Assembly: GCA_038200435.1 (NCBI GenBank)
Contig: JBBPXY010000082.1
Location: 1 to 30,550, forward strand
Source of the DNA: JBBPXY01 sp038200435
GTDB taxonomy: Bacteria; Actinomycetota; Thermoleophilia; Solirubrobacterales; Solirubrobacteraceae
Direction of reading: 5' to 3'
DNA length: 30,550 nucleotides
This document shows, one piece after another, positions 7,777 through 14,291 of this stretch. The notes under the pieces were generated by a model that saw nothing but the letters and a program-made list of their open reading frames with translations, made no database searches and was not told the origin of the DNA. Both the position numbers and the translations under genes were made by a program. The number at the start of each line of letters is the position of its first letter. Position 1 is the stretch's first letter.

Positions 7777-8154
7777 GTGTTCGCCTCCGCCGACCATCAG
7801 GACCTCAGCGAGGTTCGCCGAGAGCTCGAAGAGCGCCGGGACCGTACGCAGGAACGGGTAGCCGAGCTCGCGAAGCGCCCCGAGCGCGGCAGCGCGCAGG
7901 GCTTCGGCAAGCGCATCGGCGACGGGACGACCGAGGCGATCAGCCGTCTCACCGAGATCGGCGTGGGGACGTCGCTGGAGGAGGGGCTGGCCCGCACGGA
8001 GCGGGCGCTGGCGAAGATCGGCGAAGGGACTTACGGCGATTGCGACGAGTGCGGCGCGCCGATCGCGCCGGCTCGGTTGGAGGCGATGCCGGACAGCGTG
8101 CTGTGCGTTAAGTGCGCCGCGGCTCAACGGCGCGTGCCGGCTCGGCGTCGCTGA
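7777..8154 (+). CDS. TraR/DksA family C4 zinc-finger protein
   Basis: 125 residues from GTG 7777, which sits 7 nt after a TAGGA Shine-Dalgarno; a TTG at 7774 is a close alternative. The N-terminal half is a long charged helix (DLSEVRRELEERRDRTQERVAELAKR). The segment LARTERALAKIGEGTYGDCDECGAPI leads into the C4 finger CDECG...CVKC (about 89-110), the standard DksA/TraR motif. Family proteins bind in the secondary channel of RNA polymerase to tune transcription, often in stress. The acidic coiled-coil tip of true DksA is not obvious, so it may be a divergent actinobacterial type. It is the last gene of the small-membrane-protein run. Confidence 0.85.
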   Translation: MFASADHQDLSEVRRELEERRDRTQERVAELAKRPERGSAQGFGKRIGDGTTEAISRLTEIGVGTSLEEGLARTERALAKIGEGTYGDCDECGAPIAPARLEAMPDSVLCVKCAAAQRRVPARRR

Positions 8155-8264
8155 CGGGCGGCCGCGACGAACGCGGGCTCTCCGACGCGCGAACGTGCAT
8201 GGACAGTCGCTCACGTAGCGGTGGATGGACGTTCGCGGCCCGCGTCAGATATCCAAGCTGGGGG

Positions 8265-8294
8265 TAGCTTCGGAATACAAGAGGTCAGAGGAGG
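8265..8294 (+). promoter_or_regulatory. -10 box and strong Shine-Dalgarno ahead of a small ORF region
   Basis: TAGCTT at 8265-8270 resembles the -10 boxes elsewhere in the window. AGAGGAGG at 8287-8294 is a near-perfect ribosome binding site. What follows at ideal distance (8 nt) is ATC, not ATG; a GTG lies only 3 nt away. The element implies a translated gene here, but its reading frame is unclear. Confidence 0.4.
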
Positions 8295-8382
8295 CGAGTG
8301 CCATCACCGTCAGCGAGAGCGGCAGCGCAGAACAGATGCCTGGAGCACGAATGAGCCCCGCGGCGCCCGAGTCGTCGCAACC

Positions 8383-8478
8383 GTGGCGACCCTGGTCGTG
8401 ATGGCGGTCATCATCGCCGTGACGGTCTGGTTCTTCTTCTTCGCCGGCACGTCGCCGACGGCATCGAGCTTCCTCTAG
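8383..8478 (+). CDS. Possible single-helix membrane peptide, start uncertain
   Basis: The frame ending at the TAG of 8476-8478 encodes a strong membrane helix (VVATVATLVVMAVIIAVTVW) then FFFFAGTSPTASSFL. The frame is open back to a GTG at 8221, but the residues before the helix look non-coding, and the likely promoter at 8265 is downstream of that GTG. GTG 8383 and ATG 8401 are alternatives. A 32-codon ORF read from ATC 8303 ends at TGA 8399-8401, overlapping ATG 8401 as TGATG, so coupled translation or an ancient frameshift is possible. Function unknown. Confidence 0.35.
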   Translation: MATLVVMAVIIAVTVWFFFFAGTSPTASSFL

Positions 8479-8589
8479 CCTGCATCCGTACTCGGACTGT
8501 GTAAGGGCATCCTCCGAGCCCTCGAAGATCCAAGTTGGCGAGACCCTGTCAGAAAGACAAGACGGGCCCGGACGGCTGTCCCAGCTGGC

Positions 8590-8982
8590 TTAGTCTGGAG
8601 CGAGCACGAAGCTCTCCACGCCGAGGTCGGGGTCGACGTGGTTGGCGCTCATGAACGCCAGGACCTTGCGGTCGGTGAGCCCCTCGATCTCGTTGACGAG
8701 TCGCTCCCCCATCGTGTCCTGGTACTCCGAGCGAACCGCGAGCACCGTCTCGTGCTTGTCGTCGGCGACGAGCGAGCGCTCGCCCTGCGTCAGGGTGTCC
8801 TGGACGACGACCGAGATGAGGTCGCCGACGTAGGTGGTGCGGGCCTTTGTGGGCCCGCGGCCGGTGAACTCGTGCAGAACCTGCACGACGGCGTTGGAGA
8901 TGCGGGCGTTGAGCTGGCCCGCCGCGCCGTTCGGTGCGGCGTCGCTCATCCGGACGGGACGAGTGGGGCGATTGGGGGTCAT
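8590..8982 (-). CDS. MpsC/DUF2294 family protein (paralogue 2 of 3)
   Basis: 130 residues from ATG 8982, which has AAGGGGG upstream; the frame is open to 9078, but those residues look non-coding. The core begins AAGQLNARISNAVVQVLHEF, then TGRGPTKARTTYVGDLISVV, an acidic KHETVLAVRSEYQ helix and DRKVLAFMSANHVDPDLGVE. GRGP, T-Y, HETV and the final V-x-x-F strand align with the copies at 6178 and 9197. It is divergent from paralogue 3, the starts being about 215 bp apart. The biochemical role is not established for soluble members like this. Confidence 0.75.
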   Translation of the reverse strand: MTPNRPTRPVRMSDAAPNGAAGQLNARISNAVVQVLHEFTGRGPTKARTTYVGDLISVVVQDTLTQGERSLVADDKHETVLAVRSEYQDTMGERLVNEIEGLTDRKVLAFMSANHVDPDLGVESFVLAPD

Positions 8983-9196
8983 GGCTTGAGCCCCCTTCCG
9001 GGCGTGCCCGCGGCCGAACCGACCTGAGCACTCCCTGTAGCGAGACACCGACTCTCCTCTCATTCGGCGGTAAGTCAAGGGCCGGCTCGGATCGGCGCCG
9101 CTCGCAGCCGAACCTGCTTTAGGGACGTGTTACCTCTAATCGGGAACGTGGGCGTCGGAACGGCGCGCCACTTGCCTGAGGAAGGGGGTCCGCCGT

Positions 9197-9610
9197 GTGC
9201 GACTCCCACCAGCAGTCGAAGATCTGATGCCTCTCACGACAGGCGTTCAGCCCGTCGGCGAAGGCAGCCGCCTCACGCGCGAGATCTCCTCGGCGATGGT
9301 CAAGCTCTACGCGGAGTTCTACGGGCACGACCGCACGACGGCGACCACGTACATCAACGACAACGTCGTCGTGTGCGTGCTGGAGGACATCCTCAGCACC
9401 GGTGAGAAGAGCCAGATCACCGACGGCGGGTCCCAGGAAGTGATCGACGGGCGCGTCGCCTTCCAGAAGGGCGTGGAGGATGAGTTCACCGCCGCGATCG
9501 AGCGGCTCGCCGGCCGCAGCGTCGTCGCCTTCCTCAGCGCCAACCAGACCGCCCCGGGAGTCGCCTGCGAGCTGTTCTTCCTCAAGGCGCCGCCGCTGGC
9601 TGTGGCGTGA
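9197..9610 (+). CDS. MpsC/DUF2294 family protein (paralogue 3 of 3)
   Basis: 137 residues from GTG 9197 with AAGGGGG 8 nt upstream; ATG 9227 is a shorter alternative without a ribosome site. The same core is seen: EGSRLTREISSAMVKLYAEF, TTATTYINDNVVVCVLEDIL, RVAFQKGVEDEF and GRSVVAFLSANQTAPGVACE. The phrase AFLSAN here and AFMSAN in paralogue 2 shows these two are closer to each other than to paralogue 1. The stop TGA overlaps the ATG of the sigma-factor gene (TGATG), so this protein and the sigma factor are translationally coupled and may be functionally linked. Confidence 0.77.
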   Translation: MRLPPAVEDLMPLTTGVQPVGEGSRLTREISSAMVKLYAEFYGHDRTTATTYINDNVVVCVLEDILSTGEKSQITDGGSQEVIDGRVAFQKGVEDEFTAAIERLAGRSVVAFLSANQTAPGVACELFFLKAPPLAVA

Positions 9611-10734
9611 TGATCGATCGGGCCGAGATGTCCCTGGTCCGGCCGCGCGAGACGAGCGACGAGGAGCTGATGCGCCGCGTCCAGCGCAACGACGCCCAGG
9701 CTTTCGCGACGCTGTTCGACCGTCACGGCTCCCAGGCTCTCGGAGTCGCCTCGGCGATATGCGCGGACCGGCAGCGGGCAGAGGAGGCGGTGCAGGAGGG
9801 CTTCATCTCGATCTGGCGCAGCCGCGATCAGTTCCGCCCCGGGGTCGGGACGCTCGGAGCGTGGTCGATGACCATCGTGCGCAATCGGGCCCTCGATTCA
9901 GTGCGGCGCAACGCCCCCAGCGACCGGCGCCGCGCCGACGAGCCCGAGGAATGGAACGCAGGCCCGGGCTCGGTGGCCCAGGACGCCATCGACCGCAGTG
10001 AGGCCACGGCGCTGCGGGCGTCTCTGGGCCGGCTGCCCGAAGCTCAGGCCGAGGTGATCGGCCTCGCGTTCTTCGGCGAGCTCACCCACACGGAGATCGC
10101 CGCCCACCTGGACCTTCCGTCGGGAACCGTCGAGGGGCGGATGCGACTCGGGTTGGAGAAGCTGCGCGCCGATCTGGAGCCCGCTGCCTGCCCCGGGCCA
10201 ACCTCCTCGGGGCGGGCCTCCGGTGAACCGGAAGCGGATGCCTCCCGCAGTCCCTTGTATGAACGCTCTTCACACCCGCCTCCTGCACGTCGAGAACGTG
10301 CTCCATCAAGCCCTCGTGCGCCACAGCGTCACGGCGCTCAGGCTGGCGGTCGGAGCGGTGTTCCTCGGCTTCGGCGTCCTGAAGTACTTCCCCGGCATCA
10401 GCCCGGCCGAGAATTTGACCAAGGCCGTGACGCACATCCTGACGTTCGGCCTGATTCCCGGGTCGGTGAGCATCATCGCCATCGCGACGCTCGAGTGCGT
10501 GATCGGCATCTGCCTGCTGGCGGGGCGGGGGATGCGTCTGGCCGTCTGGCTCCTGGCGTTCGAGTTCGTCGGGATCCTCTCGCCGCTCGTGCTGGTTCCG
10601 GGTCGCCTGTTCGCCGGTCCTCACGGCGCACCCACGCTGGAGGGCCAGTACGTCCTCAAGGACCTCATCCTCGTGGCGGCGGGCATGGTGATCGCCGCGG
10701 CGACGTTCCGCGGCGGCCGGCTGATCCGCGGTGA
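9610..10734 (+). CDS. ECF-like RNA polymerase sigma factor with anomalous open 3' end
   Basis: Sigma region 2 is ATLFDRHGSQALGVASAICA...AEEAVQEGFISIWRS...VRNRALDSVRR (about 35-100). Region 4 is LPEAQAEVIGLAFFGELTHT...GTVEGRMRLGLEKLRADLE (about 140-192). A normal ECF factor would end near here (about 10190-10230). This frame has no stop until 10734 and runs about 475 nt into the membrane-protein gene, where the translated residues are out-of-frame nonsense (Arg/Pro/Gly-rich). In another frame a TGA at 10224-10226 would overlap the GTG at 10223, so a one-base deletion that removed the natural stop is plausible. ATG 9610 overlaps the preceding stop. No anti-sigma gene is adjacent. Confidence 0.8.
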   Translation: MIDRAEMSLVRPRETSDEELMRRVQRNDAQAFATLFDRHGSQALGVASAICADRQRAEEAVQEGFISIWRSRDQFRPGVGTLGAWSMTIVRNRALDSVRRNAPSDRRRADEPEEWNAGPGSVAQDAIDRSEATALRASLGRLPEAQAEVIGLAFFGELTHTEIAAHLDLPSGTVEGRMRLGLEKLRADLEPAACPGPTSSGRASGEPEADASRSPLYERSSHPPPARRERAPSSPRAPQRHGAQAGGRSGVPRLRRPEVLPRHQPGREFDQGRDAHPDVRPDSRVGEHHRHRDARVRDRHLPAGGAGDASGRLAPGVRVRRDPLAARAGSGSPVRRSSRRTHAGGPVRPQGPHPRGGGHGDRRGDVPRRPADPR

Positions 10735-10930
10735 CCTCGCGCCGAACGCGGTCGCACGACCGGGAGCGCCGCTCGACGCCGAGCAGAAGCTCCGCGTCGT
10801 GCTCACGGGCATGTCGAACGAGAGCCTCGTCGGTGAGCTGGCCGCCCGCCACGGCATCTCCGAGTCGGAGTTCTACGAGTGGCGCGACACGTCGCTCGCC
10901 GGTGCCACGGAGGCGCTCGCGAGGCACTGA
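10259..10930 (+). CDS. DoxX-family membrane protein with C-terminal transposase-like HTH
   Basis: 223 residues from ATG 10259; in-frame GTG 10223 and ATG 10238 are alternatives. Residues about 20-150 form four hydrophobic helices, with ALRLAVGAVFLGFGVLKYFPG as the typical first DoxX helix and GQYVLKDLILVAAGMVI as the last. The final 50 residues change character: EQKLRVVLTGMSNESLVGEL, AARHGISESEFYEWRD, then LAGATEALA. This is the pattern of the IS3/HTH_Tnp_1 OrfA helix-turn-helix (E-x-K...IAELAREYGVS...Y.W...LL.GA). The fusion joins a membrane protein to a DNA-binding-like tail in one frame without a break. The function of the tail is unknown. Confidence 0.8.
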   Translation: MNALHTRLLHVENVLHQALVRHSVTALRLAVGAVFLGFGVLKYFPGISPAENLTKAVTHILTFGLIPGSVSIIAIATLECVIGICLLAGRGMRLAVWLLAFEFVGILSPLVLVPGRLFAGPHGAPTLEGQYVLKDLILVAAGMVIAAATFRGGRLIRGDLAPNAVARPGAPLDAEQKLRVVLTGMSNESLVGELAARHGISESEFYEWRDTSLAGATEALARH

Positions 10931-10960
10931 CCCCGGGAGTGGTGGCTTGAGTGCGGTCCG

Positions 10961-11182
10961 TCAGGCCGCGGGGATCTCGACCAGCGTGGTGCCCACCGCG
11001 GCCGGCGGCGGAATGGGGTGCCCGTCTTCCCTGAGGCCGTCGAGGTGGAGAGTGATCGCCTCGCGCGCGAGTGCTTCGACTTCCTCGCGGGTGTCGCCGG
11101 CGACGCCGAGGCCGGGCAGGTCTGGGCAGTACGCGCCCCAGGCGCCGCCCTCGTGTTCGATGACTACCAAGTATTCGTTCAT
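10961..11182 (-). CDS. hicB: HicB-like antitoxin
   Basis: 73 residues beginning MNEYLVVIEHEGGAWGAYCP, with DLPGLGVAGDTREEVEALARE. This is the partial RNase-H-like HicB fold: Y/V strand, W-x-A-Y-x-P-D-L-P-G, then helix LAREAITLHLDGLREDGHPIP. No DNA-binding C-terminal extension is present, so it is the short HicB form. Its ATG overlaps the TGA of hicA (ATGA). HicB would bind and neutralise HicA. Its position beside a truncated integrase and a tRNA gene suggests cargo left from an integrated element. Confidence 0.92.
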   Translation of the reverse strand: MNEYLVVIEHEGGAWGAYCPDLPGLGVAGDTREEVEALAREAITLHLDGLREDGHPIPPPAAVGTTLVEIPAA

Positions 11183-11376
11183 CGTCTCGGTCCTCGTAGA
11201 CCTGCTTGACGGAGGATATTCCCTGCGGTGCCTTTCGGCACGTCTTTGTTCGAGGCGCCCGCTACGGTCACCTTGTCCGGCTTGTTCGAGTGCGTGTACT
11301 GGCGATGACTCCCGCGCTGGCTCGTTAGTTGCCATCCGTCCTCCTCGAGCAGCCGAACGATTTCGCGGACCTTCAC
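11179..11376 (-). CDS. hicA: HicA-like mRNA interferase toxin
   Basis: 65 residues from GTG 11376: MKVREIVRLLEEDGWQLTSQ, then RGSHRQYTHSNKPDKVTVAG and KDVPKGTAGNILRQAGL. The dsRNA-binding-like HicA fold is complete, and the catalytic histidine is His24 in GSHRQY. HicA cleaves mRNA unless bound by HicB. The GTG start overlaps the stop of the upstream integrase remnant (GTGA), so the toxin is read from the same transcript as that remnant. This gene order (toxin first) is standard for hicAB. Confidence 0.93.
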   Translation of the reverse strand: MKVREIVRLLEEDGWQLTSQRGSHRQYTHSNKPDKVTVAGASNKDVPKGTAGNILRQAGLRGPRR

Positions 11377-11735
11377 GGATGCGCTGCGCTCGCCGCGGTC
11401 GGCGGTTCGGTCACCCGGAAAGCCTCGGCGAGCAACTTGGCCTCGCCACCGCGATCACGGTGGTGGACGTAGCGCATCGTCGTCTGGACGTCGGAGTGGC
11501 CCATCCAGGCCTGCACGGCCGGGAGCTCTGCGCGGCGCACGGCGAGCGTTCCGAACGTGTGGCGCAGGTCGTGGAACCGAAGGCGCCGCCGACTCGCTTG
11601 GTCGAGCGCCGCCTTGTACCGAACTCGCAGCGCAGTCGCGTCGAGGTGGCCTCCCGTCTCTCCCGGGAAGACCAGATCGGTGTCGCCTGTGAACAGCTCG
11701 CGGCCTCCGAGCGCCGCAAGCGCGATTTCCAGCGA
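11373..11735 (-). pseudogene. Tyrosine recombinase (phage-type integrase), C-terminal remnant
   Basis: Minus-strand frame giving about 120 residues with no start codon at its 5' end. It carries the catalytic half of a tyrosine integrase: LRFHDLRHTFGTLAVRRAEL (the H-x-x-R box), then VQAWMGHSDVQTTMRYVHH with the GHS box and the nucleophile Tyr. The N-terminal SAM-like and core-binding domains and the first catalytic Arg are missing. The frame enters directly from the 3' end of the selenocysteine tRNA gene on the same strand. Its stop TGA overlaps the hicA GTG. It is a broken integrase, left after deletion or recombination at the tRNA attachment site. Confidence 0.85.
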
Positions 11736-11828
11736 CGAAGCGGCGAAGGAATCGAACCTTCCAAGCGCCGGGCTACGACGCCCTGCCGGTTTTGAAGACC
11801 GGATGGGCCACCAGACCCCTGCCGCTCC
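11736..11828 (-). tRNA. selC: Selenocysteine tRNA (anticodon UCA)
   Basis: 93 nt folding as tRNA-Sec. The acceptor stem has 8 base pairs (GGAGCGGC with GCCGCTTC, one G-U wobble at the second pair) and discriminator G. The anticodon stem CCGGT/ACCGG encloses loop CTTCAAA with anticodon TCA. There is a long variable arm with GGGC/GCCC, and a T-arm GAAGG/CCTTC with loop TTCGATT. CCA is not encoded. This indicates that the host can insert selenocysteine; selA, selB and selD are not in the window. The gene sits 66 nt downstream of the MFS gene on the same strand, and its 3' end abuts an integrase remnant, so it is an attachment site. Confidence 0.93.
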
Positions 11829-11894
11829 AAGCGACGCTCAGGCTAGGGCACAGGCGCCGGAGCACGACCCTCCGACGGGACCCCGTGCCTGGAG

Positions 11895-13328
11895 CTAGGT
11901 CGCTTCGGCCGGACGCCCGCCGGGCGTCGGTGCGCCGACCCGCGCCAGCATCGCGAACCCCGCGATCGCCCCAAGCAGTGCGAACCCGGCGCCGACCAGG
12001 AACGCGCGGTGGAAGCCGCGGGTGAGCGCCTCGTGCAGCGAGGCGTGCTTTGCGAGGCTCGCGGTCCGCTCGGTCGCCAGGGTGGCCAAAGCGGCGAGGC
12101 CAACCGACCCGCCGATCTGGCGCGAGGTGTTCACCAGTCCGGAGGCCAGCCCGGCGTCGGCCTCCCCGGTGCCCGAGACCGCCGCGATCGTCACCGGCAC
12201 GAAGGTAAGGCCGATACCGAGTGAGGCGAGCAGCGAGGGAAGCAGCACGTCGCCGCCGTATGTCCCCTCCACCGCGACGCGCGCGAAGAGCAGTAGCCCG
12301 GCGGCGACCAGGCTCATGCCCAGGGTGAGGATCGGGCCGGCGCCGAGCCGCGCCACCAGCCGGCCGGCGAAGGTCGACCCGATGATGATCATCAGCGTCA
12401 TGGGCAGGAACGCGAGGCCGGTCGCGATGGGCGTGAAGTCGAGCACCTCCTGCATATACAGCGAGGCGAAGTACCACATCGCGAACGCCGCGCACCCGAG
12501 CAGGAAGATCACGACGTTGGCGCCGGACACGGCTCGCGAGCGGAACGTCGTCAGCGGCATCAGCGGCGCGCTGGCAAATCGCCCTTCGATAGTCAGGAAC
12601 ACACCCAGCAACGCGAGGCCGAGAGCCAGCGTGCCGAGCGTCGTCGAAGACCCCCAGCCGTTGACGTCGGTGCGCACGATGCCGTAGACAAGGACGACCA
12701 GCCCCGAGGTGACCGTGAGGGCTCCGAGGAAGTCGAAGTGCTTGCGCCGGCCGGCCTCCGGCCGGCTCTCTCTGACCAGGCGCAGCGCGGAGAACGCGGC
12801 GACCAGCCCGATCGGGATGTTGATGAAGAGGATCCAGCGCCAGCCCAGCGTCTCGGTCAGCAGGCCGCCGAGCAGCGCACCCGCCGCACCGCCGGCGCCG
12901 CCCATCGCGCCCCAGGCGCCAAGCGCCTTGTTGCGCTCGGGCCCCTTGGCGAACGTCGCGGTGAGGATCGAGAGCGTCGCCGGTGCGACGATCGCGCCGC
13001 CAAGGCCTTGCGCGCCGCGCGCCGCGATCAGCATCTCCTGGCCGCTCGCCAGACCGCCCGCGAGCGAGGCGACCACGAACAGCAGGAGACCCGAGATGAA
13101 GATGCGCCGCCGCCCGAGGATGTCGGCCGCGCGTCCGCCGAGGAGCAGGAACCCCGCGAACGCGAGCGTGTAAGCGCTCACCACCCACTGCAGGTTCGTG
13201 CCGCTGAAGTGCAGGTCGCCGCGGATCGACGGGAGCGCGACATTGACGATCGACACGTCGAGGACGACCATGAACTGCGCCGTGCAGCAGAGCACGAGCG
13301 TCCAGAAGTTGCGGCGGGAGTCGGACAC
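11895..13328 (-). CDS. MFS transporter, DHA2 (EmrB/QacA) drug:H+ antiporter type
   Basis: 477 residues with about 14 hydrophobic helices. Motif D1-like VVLDVSIVNVALPSIRGDL lies in helix 1, GGRAADILGRRRIF is the cytoplasmic 2-3 loop, and GPERNKALGAWGAMGGAGGA is the helix 5 motif C region. The fold and 14-helix count fit multidrug or antibiotic export driven by proton entry. The GTG at 13328 is chosen because TATCCT lies 7 nt upstream (leaderless), although the frame is open to 13820 with poor sequence. The tRNA-Sec gene follows downstream on the same strand. Substrate unknown. Confidence 0.92.
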   Translation of the reverse strand: MSDSRRNFWTLVLCCTAQFMVVLDVSIVNVALPSIRGDLHFSGTNLQWVVSAYTLAFAGFLLLGGRAADILGRRRIFISGLLLFVVASLAGGLASGQEMLIAARGAQGLGGAIVAPATLSILTATFAKGPERNKALGAWGAMGGAGGAAGALLGGLLTETLGWRWILFINIPIGLVAAFSALRLVRESRPEAGRRKHFDFLGALTVTSGLVVLVYGIVRTDVNGWGSSTTLGTLALGLALLGVFLTIEGRFASAPLMPLTTFRSRAVSGANVVIFLLGCAAFAMWYFASLYMQEVLDFTPIATGLAFLPMTLMIIIGSTFAGRLVARLGAGPILTLGMSLVAAGLLLFARVAVEGTYGGDVLLPSLLASLGIGLTFVPVTIAAVSGTGEADAGLASGLVNTSRQIGGSVGLAALATLATERTASLAKHASLHEALTRGFHRAFLVGAGFALLGAIAGFAMLARVGAPTPGGRPAEAT

Positions 13329-13335
13329 CGAGGCG

Positions 13336-13341
13336 AGGATA
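13336..13341 (-). promoter_or_regulatory. -10 box of a leaderless promoter for the MFS gene
   Basis: Minus-strand TATCCT, then 7 nt, then GTG 13328. No ribosome binding site is seen. Confidence 0.5.
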
Positions 13342-13375
13342 GTTGCCGCCGCAACTTCCCCAGTGAAGCGCGGCG

Positions 13376-14266
13376 CTACTGCGCCAGGCCGTGCTCCAGC
13401 GCGCCCTTGACGCTCGCGTCGAGTGCGTTCAGCCGCGCCAGTGCGAGGGCTTCCGCTGAGCCGAAGCGCCGCCCCGGGGCCGCGTCGGGACCGTGGTGGC
13501 AGAGCACGCAATGCTCGAGCGCGATCCGCCGCGAGGGCTCGAGCCCGATCGCGCCCGCTCGCTCGCCGATCAGCCGCAGCCCGAGCTCGACGTGACCGAG
13601 CAGGCGGCCTTCCTCGGTCAGCCCGATCTCGGCGCCGTAGGTGAACTCGCGCGTCTTGCCCAGGTCGTGCACGAGCGCCGCCGTGATGAGCAGGTCGGAA
13701 TCCAGCCGGGGGTGGAGGATGCAGGCCTCGGTGGCCAGCTGCGCGACCGCCACCGTGTGTTCCAGCAGCCCGCCCAGATAAGCGTGGTGACCTGCCCGCG
13801 TGCACGGGGCGCGCCGCCACGCGGCGCGAAGCACCTCGTCGGCGAGGAGCGCAACCAGCAGCGAGCGCAGCCCCTTGTCGTGCACCTCGCCCGCCAGGTG
13901 CTCGAGAAAGCCGTCCAGCTCGTCGAGGTCACGGTAGGCGACGGGCAGGAACTCCGCGGGATCGGCCTGCTCCTCGGGCGCACGCGCGATCGTCCGCACC
14001 TCCACCTGGAGAGCGTCGCGGAAGCTCTCGACCCGTCCGTCGACGCGCACGAGATCCCCACGGTCGAACCTCCCTGAGAGAAGGTCGGCGTCCCGGAACG
14101 CCCGTGCCTGGATGGCTCCGCTACGGTCGCGCAGCTCGAGCGCGAGGTAGGGCGTGCCGGCCTTGCTCGTCAGGCGGTCCTTCCGCGTGCAGGCGAACAC
14201 CGCGTCGACCTCCTCGCCCGCGCGCAGGCCGCTGATCGGGCGCTCTGTTCTGGCGGCGGGAGTCAC
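13376..14266 (-). CDS. OB-fold/HD-domain nuclease (YhaM-like 3'-5' exoribonuclease)
   Basis: 296 residues from GTG 14266. An OB-fold nucleic-acid-binding domain comes first (KDRLTSKAGTPYLALELRDR...IQARAF...GRVESFRDALQVEVRTI, about 30-115). An HD domain follows with GHHAYLGGLLEHTVAVAQLA (His about 175 and 184) and the HD pair in LITAALVHDLGKTREFT (about 203-219), and LEHCVLCHHG near the end. This is the layout of the YhaM/CBF1 family, metal-dependent 3'-5' exoribonucleases. The start is short of the divergent PAC2 gene by 25 bp. The minus-strand CATCAT 6 nt before GTG is a weak -10 candidate. Confidence 0.85.
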   Translation of the reverse strand: MTPAARTERPISGLRAGEEVDAVFACTRKDRLTSKAGTPYLALELRDRSGAIQARAFRDADLLSGRFDRGDLVRVDGRVESFRDALQVEVRTIARAPEEQADPAEFLPVAYRDLDELDGFLEHLAGEVHDKGLRSLLVALLADEVLRAAWRRAPCTRAGHHAYLGGLLEHTVAVAQLATEACILHPRLDSDLLITAALVHDLGKTREFTYGAEIGLTEEGRLLGHVELGLRLIGERAGAIGLEPSRRIALEHCVLCHHGPDAAPGRRFGSAEALALARLNALDASVKGALEHGLAQ

Positions 14267-14278
14267 GGGGCCATGATG

Positions 14279-14284
14279 TACCTT
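14279..14284 (+). promoter_or_regulatory. -10 box of a leaderless promoter for the PAC2 gene
   Basis: TACCTT, then 7 nt, then ATG 14292. Only 25 bp separate this start from the divergent start at 14266, so the two promoters must interleave. Confidence 0.5.
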
Positions 14285-14291
14285 GAGTCGG

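Noticed and set aside
9142..9170. GGAAC-type sequences upstream of 9197 as an ECF-sigma promoter
   Set aside because: Spacing to any CGTC-like -10 element is far too short.
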